From positions 1 through 55,287 of the forward strand of contig JAOAPB010000092.1 in NCBI GenBank assembly GCA_025462645.1: a stretch of 55,287 bases of DNA. Direction: 5' to 3'. A program made the position numbers and the translations under genes. The notes below the pieces were generated by a model. It saw only the letters and a list, made by a program, of their open reading frames with translations. It made no database searches and was not told the DNA's origin. Position 1 is the stretch's first letter. Each line of letters starts with the position of its first letter. The stretch comes from Edaphobacter sp. Its GTDB lineage: Bacteria > Acidobacteriota > Terriglobia > Terriglobales > Acidobacteriaceae. Of this stretch, positions 1-9,018 are shown in pieces.

Positions 1-80
1 ATCTGCTTTCTGGTTGCGATGGTAGCTTGGCGCGCGCTGAATTTATGAAACAGATGTTTTCATGATGCAGCCATTGTTTT

Positions 81-2069
81 CTAACTGAAGAGGAATTCTT
101 TCGTGCGTAGCTCCTTCACTGTGTCGCGCAACTTGGCGGCCTTTTCGAACTCGAATTTTTTAGCGGCTTCACGCATGTCGGATTCTAGTTTGGCGATGTA
201 GGTGTCCAGCTCCTGTTGGGTAGCGAAGTCGGGCATGCCCTCGGCTTCGTCGGTGAGGTCGGCGTAGTCGGCTTTGAGGATTCCGGCGAGGCCCATCTCC
301 AACGGGCGAATAATGCTGGCTGGAGTGATACCGTTTTCGTCGTTATAGGCTTGCTGGATCTCGCGGCGTCGATCGGTCTCGTTGATGGCGCGTTGCATGG
401 AGTCGGTCATCTTGTCGGCGTAGAGGATGGCTCGGCCTTCGAGATGACGGGCGGCGCGACCGATGGTCTGGATGAGAGAGCCCTGCGAGCGGAGAAACCC
501 TTCCTTGTCGGCGTCGAGGATGGCTACGAGGGAGACCTCGGGAAGGTCGAGGCCTTCGCGGAGGAGGTTGATGCCGATGAGGACGTCGTACTCGCCTTTG
601 CGGAGGTCGCGGAGCAGTTTGATGCGTTCGAGGGTTTCAATCTCGGAGTGCATGTACCGGCAGCGCACCCCTACTTCGGTGTAGTAGCTGGCCAAGTCCT
701 CGGACATGCGCTTTGTCAGTGTCGTTACAAGGACGCGCTGATTTTTAGCTACACGGTCGCGAATCTCCGCCAGCAGATCGTCGATCTGCCCTTTGACGGG
801 ACGGATTTCTACAACCGGGTCGATTAGCCCTGTGGGGCGGATGATCTGTTCTACGACTACGCCGGCGGACTTGGTGAGTTCGTAGGGGCCGGGGGTGGCG
901 GAGACATAGACGATCTGGCCGCTGCGGCCTTCGAACTCCTCGAAGCGGAGGGGGCGGTTGTCGAGTGCGGAGGGCAGGCGGAAGCCGTAGTCGATGAGGT
1001 TCTGCTTGCGGCTGCGGTCACCGTGCCACATGCCGTGGAGCTGCGGGATGGTGACGTGGGACTCGTCGATGAAGATGAGGAAGTCGCGGGGGAAGTAGTC
1101 GAGGAGCGTAGGTGGGGGTTCGCCGGGGAGACGGCCGGAGAAGTGGCGGGAGTAGTTCTCGATTCCGTGGCAGTAGCCTACGGACTTGATCATCTCGAGG
1201 TCGAAGCGAGTGCGCTGGTGGATGCGCTGGGATTCTACGAGGCGGCCTTCTTTTTCGAGCTGGGCCTCCCACTCGAATAGTTCGGCGAGGATGGAATCGC
1301 TGGCAGTTTTCTTGCGCTCGGGCTGGACGACGTAGTGAGATTTTGGGTAGATGGGGAGGCGGGAGTACTTCTGGCGAATGCTGCCGAAGAGAGGGTCGAT
1401 CTGGGAGAGGGAGTCGATCTCGTCGCCGAAGAGCTCGATGCGGTAGGCGTTTTCGTCGTAGGTGGGGTAGACCTCGATGATGTCTCCGCGGACGCGGAAG
1501 GTGCCGCGGCGGAAGTCGACGTCGTTGCGCTCGTAGAGGATCTCTACGAGGCGGCGGGTGATGTCCTCGCGCTTGATCTTCTGGCCTTTCTCGAGGAGGA
1601 GAAGCATTCCGTAGTAGGCTTCGGGGGAGCCTAGGCCGTAGATGCAGGAGACGGAGGAGACGATGATGCAGTCGCGGCGTTCGAAGAGGGAGCGGGTGGC
1701 GGAGAGGCGGAGTTTGTCTAATTCCTCGTTAATTGTCGCTTCTTTTTCTATGAAGAGGTCGCCGGCTGGGATGTAGGCCTCGGGTTGGTAGTAGTCATAG
1801 TAAGAGACGAAGTATTCGACGGCGTTCGTTGGGAAGAAGGTCTTAAACTCGTGGTAGAGCTGGGCAGCGAGGGTCTTGTTGTGCGCGAGGATGAGGGCAG
1901 GACGGTTGAGCTCCTCGATGATCTTGGCCATCGTGAAGGTCTTGCCGGAGCCGGTAACGCCGAGGAGGACCTGGTCTTTTTCCCCGCCGTTGAGGCCGGA
2001 GACGAGCTCGCCAATGGCTCGGGGTTGGTCGCCTTGAGGCTTGTAGGTTGTGGAGAGCTGGAAGTCCAT
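81..2069 (-). CDS. uvrB: UvrABC excinuclease subunit B
   Basis: This is the DNA-damage recognition helicase subunit of nucleotide excision repair, loaded onto DNA by UvrA and used to recruit UvrC. At 662 residues it has the usual family length. The Walker A motif GVTGSGKT is at residues 37-44. The beta-hairpin region [16 protein letters not shown] that clamps the DNA strand follows near residue 88, and the DEAD-like box IDESH lies near residue 338. The C-terminal UVR motif ([12 protein letters not shown]) that contacts UvrC is complete. The ATG at 2069 is divergent from the next gene, with only 32 bp between them, so both promoters must be compact or overlapping. The identification is secure. 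Confidence 0.98.
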   Translation of the reverse strand: MDFQLSTTYKPQGDQPRAIGELVSGLNGGEKDQVLLGVTGSGKTFTMAKIIEELNRPALILAHNKTLAAQLYHEFKTFFPTNAVEYFVSYYDYYQPEAYIPAGDLFIEKEATINEELDKLRLSATRSLFERRDCIIVSSVSCIYGLGSPEAYYGMLLLLEKGQKIKREDITRRLVEILYERNDVDFRRGTFRVRGDIIEVYPTYDENAYRIELFGDEIDSLSQIDPLFGSIRQKYSRLPIYPKSHYVVQPERKKTASDSILAELFEWEAQLEKEGRLVESQRIHQRTRFDLEMIKSVGYCHGIENYSRHFSGRLPGEPPPTLLDYFPRDFLIFIDESHVTIPQLHGMWHGDRSRKQNLIDYGFRLPSALDNRPLRFEEFEGRSGQIVYVSATPGPYELTKSAGVVVEQIIRPTGLIDPVVEIRPVKGQIDDLLAEIRDRVAKNQRVLVTTLTKRMSEDLASYYTEVGVRCRYMHSEIETLERIKLLRDLRKGEYDVLIGINLLREGLDLPEVSLVAILDADKEGFLRSQGSLIQTIGRAARHLEGRAILYADKMTDSMQRAINETDRRREIQQAYNDENGITPASIIRPLEMGLAGILKADYADLTDEAEGMPDFATQQELDTYIAKLESDMREAAKKFEFEKAAKLRDTVKELRTKEFLFS

Positions 2070-2101
2070 CTTTGTAGGATATTGGATGCAGGAGAATTTA
2101 A

Positions 2102-2692
2102 ATGAGTGCAGGTACTGAGTTGTGGCTGATTCGTCATGGTGAGACGGAGTGGAGTCTCAGTGGAGCGCATACGAGCCGGACGGATATTCCGTTGACGGAG
2201 CATGGGCGGAAGCGGGCAGAGGAGTTGCGGGATTATTTGGCGGGTACGCAGTTTGCGGCGGTGTTCACCAGTCCCATGCAGCGTGCTCGGGAGACCTGCG
2301 CGATTGCGGGGTTTGGAGATGTTGCCTTGGTGGATGAGGGGCTGCGGGAGTGGGATTACGGAGTCTATGAAGGGAAGACTACGGCGGAGATTCGGGCGAA
2401 GATTCCGGGGTGGTCGGTCTGGAAGGATGAGATAGTCGGCGGTGAGACCGTGGAGCACGTGGGGGAGCGGGCAGATGGGGTGATTGAGCGAGCTTTGGCG
2501 GCTTCTCCTTCAGGTGGGAAGGTGGCTTTGTTTGCCCATGCCCATATCTTGCGGATATTGGCGGCTCGTTGGATTGGGTTGGCGGCGGATGGGGGAAGGC
2601 TGCTGGTGCTTGGGACCGGGAGCGTCAGTGTGTTGGGTTGGGAGCGGGAGACTCGAGTGATTGAGGCTTGGAATCGAGGTTTCGAAGGGTAG
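2102..2692 (+). CDS. Histidine phosphatase family protein
   Basis: A 196-residue member of the histidine phosphatase (phosphoglycerate mutase-like) superfamily, probably a cytoplasmic phosphomonoesterase. The catalytic signature LIRHGETEW starts at residue 9, with the phospho-accepting His12. The acid/base region LREWDYG is near residue 81, and the second active-site histidine lies in FAHAHILR near residue 146. The stretch [16 protein letters not shown] resembles the sugar-bisphosphatase/broad-specificity branch rather than true mutases, but the substrate cannot be read from sequence. AGGAG precedes the ATG. The 3' end overlaps the convergent fluoride exporter gene by 68 bp. Confidence 0.93.
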   Translation: MSAGTELWLIRHGETEWSLSGAHTSRTDIPLTEHGRKRAEELRDYLAGTQFAAVFTSPMQRARETCAIAGFGDVALVDEGLREWDYGVYEGKTTAEIRAKIPGWSVWKDEIVGGETVEHVGERADGVIERALAASPSGGKVALFAHAHILRILAARWIGLAADGGRLLVLGTGSVSVLGWERETRVIEAWNRGFEG

Positions 2693-3956
2693 GGTGTTTT
2701 CTGTTGGAGAGGCGCTGAGCTCGATAGATACCGTGATGACCGCTGAAGAGGTAGCTGGTGACGCAGGCTATGGCGGCGAGGGCTCCGGCTTCGGGGCCGA
2801 AGAGCTCGAGGGCCATGAGGCTGCCCGCAATGGGGGTGTTGGCGGCTCCGGCGAAGACGGCTACGAAGCCCATTGCGGCGAGTAGAGAGGATGGAAGAGG
2901 GAGGATGCTGGAGAGGGCGTTGCCAAGGGTTGCTCCAATGAAGAAGAGCGGGGTGACCTCTCCTCCCTTGAAGCCTGCGCCGAGGGTCAGGGTGGTGAAG
3001 GCGAACTTGGCGGCGAAGTCGTAGCGCGGGAGGTGCTGCGAGAAGGCGCTAAGGATGGTGGGGATGCCAAGGCCGATGTACTTCGTGGTTCCGATGGCGA
3101 AGACGGCCAAGGCTACGAAGGTCCCCCCGAGGAAGGGGCGGAGGGGTGGGTAGGAGACGTGGCGTTTGAAGAGACGGGTGATGGCGTGGGTGGAGCGGGC
3201 GAAGAGGAGAGCCGTGAGGCCGAAGGCTATGCCGGCGGCTATCGCGGAGAGCATGGTGGTGGGGTTGAGGGGGGCTTCCTGGGTGACGGTGTAGATGGTG
3301 TGGTGGACACGCCAGAGGTGGACGGTGTAGTCGCCAGCGAAGGCGGCGATGAAGCAGGGGAAGATGGCGTCGTAGCCTACGCTGCCGATGGTGAGGACTT
3401 CAAGGCCGAAGACGGCTCCTGAGAGCGGCGTGCCGAAGACGGAGCCGAAGCCTGCGCTGATGCCGGCCATGAGAAGGGTGCGGCGGTCTTTCTCCGAGAA
3501 GTGGATAACGCGGCGGAGAAGGCGAGTCAGTTCGTCGGCCAGAGCTGCTCCGGTCTGAATGGCGGTGCCCTCGCGGCCGGCGGAGCCACCGAAGAGGTGG
3601 GTGATGATCGTGCCCAGGAGGATGAGGGGGGTCATGCGGGCGGGGATGGTGGTGCGAGGGGCGTGGATTCCCGTGCTGATCTCGGTATGGATCTCGTCGA
3701 GGATGAGATTGTTGCCGCCTTCGACGGAGCGGCCGAGGTAGTGATAGACCAGGCCTACGATGAGGCCCGCGAGGGGGAGGAGGGCAATGATCCAGCGATG
3801 GGATTCGCGGGTGTTGGTGGCCCAGTCCAGAGCGATGAGAAGGATGGCGGAGGCGGAGCCTGCGAGGATGCCGGCAAGGGTGGCGAGGATGAGCCAGCGG
3901 ATGGTGTGGAGGAGGATCGACAGGCGGTTGGCGAGAGTTTGGAGTTGATTCAGCAA
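2625..3956 (-). CDS. clcF: CLC-F fluoride/proton antiporter
   Basis: A polytopic CLC-family membrane protein of about 443 residues, assigned to the fluoride-exporting CLC-F clade. Evidence: GGNNLI (residues 80-85) stands where chloride CLCs have GSGIP; the gate motif is GREGT with the gating Glu at 129; the C-terminal half has KGGEVTPLFFIGATLG. From memory, CLC-F proteins split into Asn- and Met-containing types at the serine position, and this would be the Asn type. The upstream fluoride riboswitch independently supports the substrate. The longest open frame begins at a GTG at 3992, inside the aptamer. I prefer the TTG at 3956, four bases after AGGAGG (3966-3961); its spacing is short and the next CTG is an alternative. 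The exporter would protect cytoplasmic enolase and pyrophosphatase from fluoride. Confidence 0.93.
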   Translation of the reverse strand: MLNQLQTLANRLSILLHTIRWLILATLAGILAGSASAILLIALDWATNTRESHRWIIALLPLAGLIVGLVYHYLGRSVEGGNNLILDEIHTEISTGIHAPRTTIPARMTPLILLGTIITHLFGGSAGREGTAIQTGAALADELTRLLRRVIHFSEKDRRTLLMAGISAGFGSVFGTPLSGAVFGLEVLTIGSVGYDAIFPCFIAAFAGDYTVHLWRVHHTIYTVTQEAPLNPTTMLSAIAAGIAFGLTALLFARSTHAITRLFKRHVSYPPLRPFLGGTFVALAVFAIGTTKYIGLGIPTILSAFSQHLPRYDFAAKFAFTTLTLGAGFKGGEVTPLFFIGATLGNALSSILPLPSSLLAAMGFVAVFAGAANTPIAGSLMALELFGPEAGALAAIACVTSYLFSGHHGIYRAQRLSNRKHPTLRNLDSKPQSLESPAPNPTH

Positions 3957-3960
3957 CGGG

Positions 3961-4030
3961 CCTCCTACGGGATTCGTAGGAGTCATCAGCACTCGGGCTT
4001 TGCCGGGCGGTTCAGGCGAACTCCATCACC
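3961..4030 (-). promoter_or_regulatory. Fluoride riboswitch (crcB motif), translational type
   Basis: Read on the minus strand from 4030, the sequence contains GGTGATGGAGTTCGCC, then TGAACCGCC, then GCTGATGACTCCTAC. These match the fluoride aptamer consensus: P1 GGAGT/ACTCC and the GCTGATG block are all present. The 3' aptamer strand CTCCTACG (3982-3975) can instead pair perfectly with CGTAGGAG (3969-3962) across a five-base loop, which buries the AGGAGG ribosome site of the exporter gene. Bound fluoride should hold the first strand in the aptamer and free the ribosome site. This is a complete ON switch without a terminator. Confidence 0.95.
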
Positions 4031-4095
4031 TTGAGGCTGTATAGGTAGGGTAGCAAGAGGTGGGGTGAGCGTCAAAGGGCTTCAGTGATGGAGAC

Positions 4096-5343
4096 TTAGT
4101 GCGATTCGATGTGCTCGGGGCGGATGCCCATGCCTATGAAGCGAGCCAAGGTATGACGGAAGAAGGGGTGCGGTGAGAGGAGACGGAGGAGCAGAGGTGG
4201 TTTGATGGGGGCGGGGTTGCCGAGAGTCTTATTCAGAAAGTAGTGGACCGTGATCTGGAATGCCTGCGTGATGCGGGTGGGGAGTTCGCGGCGGTCCTGG
4301 ATGTGGCCCAAAGTGAGCTCGGTGACGATGCCGGTGGAGAGCGTGGGGGAGAGGATGCGGGCTGCGGCTACAGCGTCCTGGATGGCGAGGTTGATACCGA
4401 TGCCGCCGATAGGGGACATGGCGTGAGCGGCGTCTCCGATGCAGAGGAGGCCGGGACGGTGCCAGCGGGTGAGGCGATTGACCTGGATGGAGAGGAGCTT
4501 GAGCTGGCTCCAGTCGGTGATCTCGTCTACGCGGGCCTTGCCGTTGGAGTCTTTGGCGCCTAGGAAAGGAACGAGGTGGGTGAGGGAGTTACGGAAGGCG
4601 GGGAGGCCGGCGGGTTGAATATGACTGGTGAAGGAGCCCTTTGCGATGAGGAAGCCGCACTGGAAGTAGTCGCCACGGTCGATGAGGATAAGGAAGTTGC
4701 CATAGTTGATGTTACCGAGGGCATTGCCGGGATCGCCTTCGCCGCGGCTGAGACGGAACCAGAGGATGTCGATGGGAACTCCGGTCTCCTGGACGGGAAG
4801 GCGGCCAGAGGCGCGGGAGATGGAGTGGCGGCCGTCGCATCCGACGACGAGCGTGGCGGGGATATCGACCGAACCGGAGGGGGTGTTGACGTGAACTCCC
4901 GTGACGCGGTGGTTATGGTCTTCGATGAGGCTGGTAGCCTCGTGTTCCATGAGGAGTCGGAAGGTTGGAAGCTTTGTGGCCTGGGCGGCGAGGAAGTCGA
5001 GGAAGTCCCACTGGGGCATGAGCGCTATGAATTTAGCCTGAGTGGGGAGTTGGGAGAAGTCAGCCATCGGGATAGAGTGGCCACCGATGGCGATGCTGAG
5101 TCCGGTGATCTGCTGATGAGGAAGGGCGAGGAAGGCGCCGAGCAGGCCGAACTCGTGCATGAGTTGGAGTGTGGAGGGATGGATGGTATCGCCACGGAAG
5201 TCGCGGAAGAAGTCTTTGTGTTTTTCGAGGACGGTGACATGGTGCCCGTCGCGGGCGAGGAGGAAACCAAGCATCATGCCGGCGGGGCCTCCGCCTATGA
5301 TGCAGCAGGCGGTTTTTAAAGGCGTGTTGGGGGCGGTGGGCAT
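4096..5343 (-). CDS. FAD-dependent monooxygenase (PHBH/UbiH-like)
   Basis: A 415-residue flavoprotein monooxygenase of the para-hydroxybenzoate hydroxylase fold. The N-terminal dinucleotide-binding motif IIGGGPAGMMLGFLLARDG begins near residue 15. The DG motif VVGCDGRHS is in the middle, and the second FAD motif GDAAHAMSPIGGIGINLAIQD is in the C-terminal half. Such enzymes hydroxylate aromatic or polyketide-like substrates with NAD(P)H and O2; the substrate here is unknown. The frame is open to a TTG at 5364, but the ATG at 5343 gives a normal N-terminus just ahead of the FAD motif. No good ribosome-binding site precedes it. The gene stands alone. The region from 5344 to 5602 holds only degenerate repeat-like filler (an ACAACAGCAA run near 5420) and no gene. 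Confidence 0.92.
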   Translation of the reverse strand: MPTAPNTPLKTACCIIGGGPAGMMLGFLLARDGHHVTVLEKHKDFFRDFRGDTIHPSTLQLMHEFGLLGAFLALPHQQITGLSIAIGGHSIPMADFSQLPTQAKFIALMPQWDFLDFLAAQATKLPTFRLLMEHEATSLIEDHNHRVTGVHVNTPSGSVDIPATLVVGCDGRHSISRASGRLPVQETGVPIDILWFRLSRGEGDPGNALGNINYGNFLILIDRGDYFQCGFLIAKGSFTSHIQPAGLPAFRNSLTHLVPFLGAKDSNGKARVDEITDWSQLKLLSIQVNRLTRWHRPGLLCIGDAAHAMSPIGGIGINLAIQDAVAAARILSPTLSTGIVTELTLGHIQDRRELPTRITQAFQITVHYFLNKTLGNPAPIKPPLLLRLLSPHPFFRHTLARFIGMGIRPEHIESH

Positions 5344-5602
5344 AAGTGGAGATGAGAGTAGCAAGGGCTGTGGAGCTCGTCAAAAGAGGTAGTGCCGACA
5401 GGACGGCGAGGACGAATACAACAGCAAAGGCAATGCGGGGTCTTTTGACTTTGCATTCGCAGAAGACGGAATGATTCTGCTCAGGACGACGGGGATTTAT
5501 GGTCGGGCGGTTAGCCAGAGAGACGGGTAATGCTAATCTCCAGCGAAACTAAAGCAAGGTCGTGCTAGATTCAACGCATCCTGTTTACTTCCGGAGATGA
5601 TT

Positions 5603-7273
5603 ATGCGTGCGCGTGAATTTGTTTGCGTTGCTGGCGTCGTTTCGATCGTAAGTTGTGCGATGGTGTTCGCTCAGTCTGCTTCGCCTACTGAGAGCGATGA
5701 GGCCAGGGGCAAGGCTTGGTGGGCGCATGTGCAGTATCTGGCGGATGATTCGATGAAGGGGCGGCTCACCGGAAGCGAGGAGTATTTGAAGGCCGCGGCT
5801 TATGTGGTGGATAAGTTCAAATCGTATGGGTTGCAGCCGGCGGGAGTAGATGGGGGTTATTACCAGCCGGTGAAGTTCGATGTACAGCGGGTGCGGGCGG
5901 ATAAGTCTTCGATGAGTCTGGTGGTGGATGGGAAGACGGAACCTTTAGTGTTGGGAAAAGATGCGATTCTAGGGGCGCGGTCGGCGCAGCGTACGGTCAC
6001 GAATGTGCCTCTGGTGTTTATCGGGTATGGGCTGCATCTGCCGGAGGCGAAGTATGACGACTTCAACTCAACGGAGGTGCCGCTGGCCGAGTTGAAGGGG
6101 AAGATCGTTGTCTATATCAATGGCGGTCCGGCGGATCTGCCGGGGCCGCTGAAGTCTTATGCGCGGACTGCGCCGTTTGTGAAGGCGCTGCGTGATGCGG
6201 GAGCAGCGGGAGCGATCTCAATACCGACGCCCAGGTCGATGGACTTCGGTTGGCAACGAGTGGCGAGTGGGGCTTCGCAGCCTGGGATGCGGCTGGCGGC
6301 TACTCCGGATGCAGCGGCGGTGGCGGCCAGGCATCCAGCGCTGGCGGATGATCATAGTGCGATGTTCTCGGCTACGTTCAATCCCGCAGAGGCGGAGAAG
6401 CTGTTTGCTGGAACGGGTCACACATTCGCCGAGGTGTTGGCGCTGGCGGATGCTCAGAAGCCGTTACCGCGGTTTGCGCTGGGGAAGAGTGTTACGGCGA
6501 ATGTTGTGGCGGAGACTTCGCATGTAAAGTCTCCGAATATTGTGGCTAAATTGCAAGGCTCCGATCCTTCGCTGGCTTCGGAGTATGTCCTGGTGTCGGC
6601 ACATCTAGATCATCTGGGTGTGGGTGAGCCAATCAAAGGCAAGACGATCTACAACGGAGCGATGGATGACGCTTCGGGTGTTGCTACTGTGCTGGAGGTA
6701 GCGAAACAGTTCAGCCATGCGGCTAATAGGCCGAAGCGGTCAATTTTGTTTTTGGTCTTTACGGCGGAGGAGAAGGGGTTACTGGGATCGCGGTACTATG
6801 CGGGGCACCCGACCGTTCCGGGTAAGGACATCAAGGCGGACTTTAACCTGGACATGTTCATGCCGATCTTTCCTCTGAAGAAGCTGCATGTGCAAGGGCT
6901 GGAGCAGTCGACTCTGGCGGATGCTGCGGAGAAGGTGGGAACAGCACATAACATCGTGATTGCGGCTGATCCGGAGCCGGATCGGAATTCGTTCATCCGG
7001 ACGGATCAGTACAGCTTTGTTCAGGCAGGGATTCCGGCGCTGGCATTTAAATTTGGATGGACGTACGGGTCGCCGGAGTATAAAGCTTGGCGAGGTTGGC
7101 TGGCTCAGAGGTATCACTCGACGGAGGACGATCTGTCGCAACCGGTGGACCTGGCCGCTGCGGCTCAGTTCAATGACTTCCTGGCCGATCTGGCGCGGAC
7201 GGTGGCCGATGATCAGGTTACCCCGCACTACAGGGATACGAGTTTCTTCAAGAGGTTCGAGGCTGAGCGGTAG
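5603..7273 (+). CDS. Secreted M28-family zinc aminopeptidase with PA domain
   Basis: A 556-residue exported peptidase. An N-terminal signal peptide (hydrophobic core VCVAGVVSIVSCAMV, cut after VFAQ) is followed by an inserted protease-associated domain, roughly residues 100-300, and then the M28 catalytic domain. Metal and catalytic residues are visible: SAHLDHLG near 331-338, NGAMDDASG near 350, TAEEKG near 386, the NLDMF aspartate, and YHSTEDD near the C-terminus. It probably trims N-terminal residues from peptides outside the cytoplasm. The ATG at 5603 is favoured over the one at 5597 because GGAG lies six bases before it. The 3' end overlaps the convergent gph-like gene by 26 bp. Confidence 0.93.
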   Translation: MRAREFVCVAGVVSIVSCAMVFAQSASPTESDEARGKAWWAHVQYLADDSMKGRLTGSEEYLKAAAYVVDKFKSYGLQPAGVDGGYYQPVKFDVQRVRADKSSMSLVVDGKTEPLVLGKDAILGARSAQRTVTNVPLVFIGYGLHLPEAKYDDFNSTEVPLAELKGKIVVYINGGPADLPGPLKSYARTAPFVKALRDAGAAGAISIPTPRSMDFGWQRVASGASQPGMRLAATPDAAAVAARHPALADDHSAMFSATFNPAEAEKLFAGTGHTFAEVLALADAQKPLPRFALGKSVTANVVAETSHVKSPNIVAKLQGSDPSLASEYVLVSAHLDHLGVGEPIKGKTIYNGAMDDASGVATVLEVAKQFSHAANRPKRSILFLVFTAEEKGLLGSRYYAGHPTVPGKDIKADFNLDMFMPIFPLKKLHVQGLEQSTLADAAEKVGTAHNIVIAADPEPDRNSFIRTDQYSFVQAGIPALAFKFGWTYGSPEYKAWRGWLAQRYHSTEDDLSQPVDLAAAAQFNDFLADLARTVADDQVTPHYRDTSFFKRFEAER

Positions 7274-7973
7274 GCCGTTCCATTTGTAAGATTGCCAGCC
7301 AGTCCGTTGGGGTGTGGGCGAGGTGGTCCGGCTGGGCCGCGGCGAGAGTGTGCGGGGCGAGGCCGAAGGTGCATCCTATAGAGCTAGCACCACAGTTGCG
7401 GGCGGTAAGGATGTCGATGTCGGAGTCCCCGACCATGAGAGTTTGCGTTGCGGTGATGTTTTCGCCGGTGATGGTACTGGCTTCGGCGATGAGGGCTAGG
7501 AGTCCGTGTGGGTCCGGCTTTTTGGTGTGGAAGCTGTTGCCGCCGTAGTTCTGAAAGAAAAAACAGTCGAGGCCGAAGTGGGCGCAGATGTCGCGTGAGG
7601 GATTGACTGGCTTGTTGGTGAGGACGGCCATGAGGATGCGGGGGTGGGTGGCGCGGATACTTTGGAGCGACTCGAGGACGCCGGGGTAGACGTAGGTGTA
7701 GTCGAGCTTGTGAATGCGGTAGTAGTCGAGGAAGAAGGTCAGCGCTTCAGTGACGTACTCTTCGTCGTGGATGTCGCCCTCGGGGTCGCCGAGGGCGCGG
7801 CGGACGAGCATGGAGGCTCCGTCGCCGATGTAACTGCCGATGACTGATTCGGGGAGTTGAGGTTTTCCTAAGTGAGAGAGCATGGCGTTGATAGAGTTGC
7901 AGAGATCGACCCGGGAGTCGATAAGGGTGCCATCGAGGTCGAAGACGATCAGGCGGGGAGTAGAGGGAAGCAT
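7248..7973 (-). CDS. gph: HAD-family phosphoglycolate phosphatase
   Basis: A 241-residue haloacid dehalogenase hydrolase. Motif I is FDLDGTLIDS (nucleophile and acid/base aspartates near residues 11 and 13), followed by an alpha-helical cap. Motif II is VLTNKP, the motif III lysine is in KKPDPHG, and motif IV is MVGDSDIDI. This pattern and length fit the Gph/PGP branch, which detoxifies 2-phosphoglycolate made during DNA repair or from RuBisCO-like chemistry. Other small phosphate monoesters remain possible. The gene lies convergent to the M28 peptidase and downstream of the DUF4097-like gene on the same strand, separated from it by a palindromic hairpin. Confidence 0.88.
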   Translation of the reverse strand: MLPSTPRLIVFDLDGTLIDSRVDLCNSINAMLSHLGKPQLPESVIGSYIGDGASMLVRRALGDPEGDIHDEEYVTEALTFFLDYYRIHKLDYTYVYPGVLESLQSIRATHPRILMAVLTNKPVNPSRDICAHFGLDCFFFQNYGGNSFHTKKPDPHGLLALIAEASTITGENITATQTLMVGDSDIDILTARNCGASSIGCTFGLAPHTLAAAQPDHLAHTPTDWLAILQMERPTAQPRTS

Positions 7974-7991
7974 AAGACGAGTTTAATGGAA

Positions 7992-8017
7992 GAAGGGACA
8001 GCAGGTGCTGTCCCTTC
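7992..8017. terminator. Palindromic hairpin between two minus-strand genes
   Basis: An 11-bp perfect inverted repeat, GAAGGGACAGC and GCTGTCCCTTC, is separated by the four bases AGGT. It sits between the stop of the DUF4097-like gene (8047) and the start of gph (7973). The downstream T-tract on the minus strand is interrupted (TTCTTCC), so it is either a weak intrinsic terminator or an mRNA-end-stabilising hairpin. Confidence 0.55.
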
Positions 8018-8046
8018 CAATCGAAGACTCGTTGACCTCGGTGGAG

Positions 8047-8901
8047 TTAGCGAATCTGAATGTCTCCTGAACCGGTGTTGGCGCGGATGGTTGGGCCGCC
8101 GCCGTTGACCACGCCGTTAACGTGATGGCGGTTGAGGCTCCCCTGCATGGTGATGGGTTGCTGGACGTTGATGTTGCCCGAGCCGGTGTCGGCGTCGAGG
8201 TTGAAACGGGCACCGCTGCCGACAGCAAGCTGGATGTTGCCGGAGCCAGTGCTGAGCTTCCAATCGGTACTAGGTTGGCCGTCGACATCGATGTTGCCGG
8301 AGCCAGTGCTGGATTTGAGTGCTCCGGAGAGACCGTGAAGAACTATGTTGCCGCTACCTGTCTCGGCTTTGACATCGCCTGGAGCGGTCTGCTGGAACTC
8401 GATATCACCAGATCCGGTACCGAGCGTTGCGGGGCCTTGGATACCGTGAGCGTGGACGTTGCCCGAGCCGCTTTGGGCTTTGAGGTTGGCTCCAACGTCC
8501 TGGATGTCAACGTCGCCGGAACCAGTCGTGGCGAGGAGGATAGAGGTGCGGGGGGTGGTGATGTCGTAGTCGATGGAGATGTTGCGGTAGAGGTCGCTGT
8601 TATGGCGTTCGCCTATGGTGATGTCGTTGCCGTTCTGGACTATGGGAGGATTGTTGGCGATCTGCTGCACGCGGGAGTCTACATCGCTCCCTCCCATCCA
8701 GCCACGGCTGGAGTGAATGTGACCGACGATGTGGATTCGATTGTCGGAGCCGGGCCGAAGGTGAATGTTGCCGGAACCTGTGGCTACGTTGAGCGTAGGG
8801 GAGCCCCCGACGTTGAGGGTTCGCTCGAAGTTGCCTTCTGCGGCAAAGGCAGTGGTAGCGATGGTTAGGGTGGAGAGGAGGAGGAGGTGACGAACTTTCA
8901 T
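8047..8901 (-). CDS. Exported DUF4097/DUF2807-like beta-helix protein with GSGN repeats
   Basis: A 284-residue protein with a signal peptide (hydrophobic LLLLSTLTIATTAFA, cut before EGNF). The mature part is built from about ten recurring T/S-G-S-G-N/D-[IV] turns, each followed by a short strand. That is the signature of the right-handed beta-helical DUF4097 or 'head GIN' type. Such proteins are extracytoplasmic and of unknown molecular role; some are linked to adhesion or envelope stress. No sortase, autotransporter or type-9 signal is seen. AGGAG lies six bases before the ATG. It is transcribed in the same direction as the downstream gph but is probably a separate unit. Confidence 0.8.
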   Translation of the reverse strand: MKVRHLLLLSTLTIATTAFAAEGNFERTLNVGGSPTLNVATGSGNIHLRPGSDNRIHIVGHIHSSRGWMGGSDVDSRVQQIANNPPIVQNGNDITIGERHNSDLYRNISIDYDITTPRTSILLATTGSGDVDIQDVGANLKAQSGSGNVHAHGIQGPATLGTGSGDIEFQQTAPGDVKAETGSGNIVLHGLSGALKSSTGSGNIDVDGQPSTDWKLSTGSGNIQLAVGSGARFNLDADTGSGNINVQQPITMQGSLNRHHVNGVVNGGGPTIRANTGSGDIQIR

Positions 8902-9018
8902 GGCGAGCTCCTTTACGCTTGTTCCGACCGGACTTAATAGCTGCTATTACCTAAATATGGGTTAGTACCCTTCGATTTCACGCACGATCAGAACAACGAC
9001 ATTCTTTACGAGTACAAC

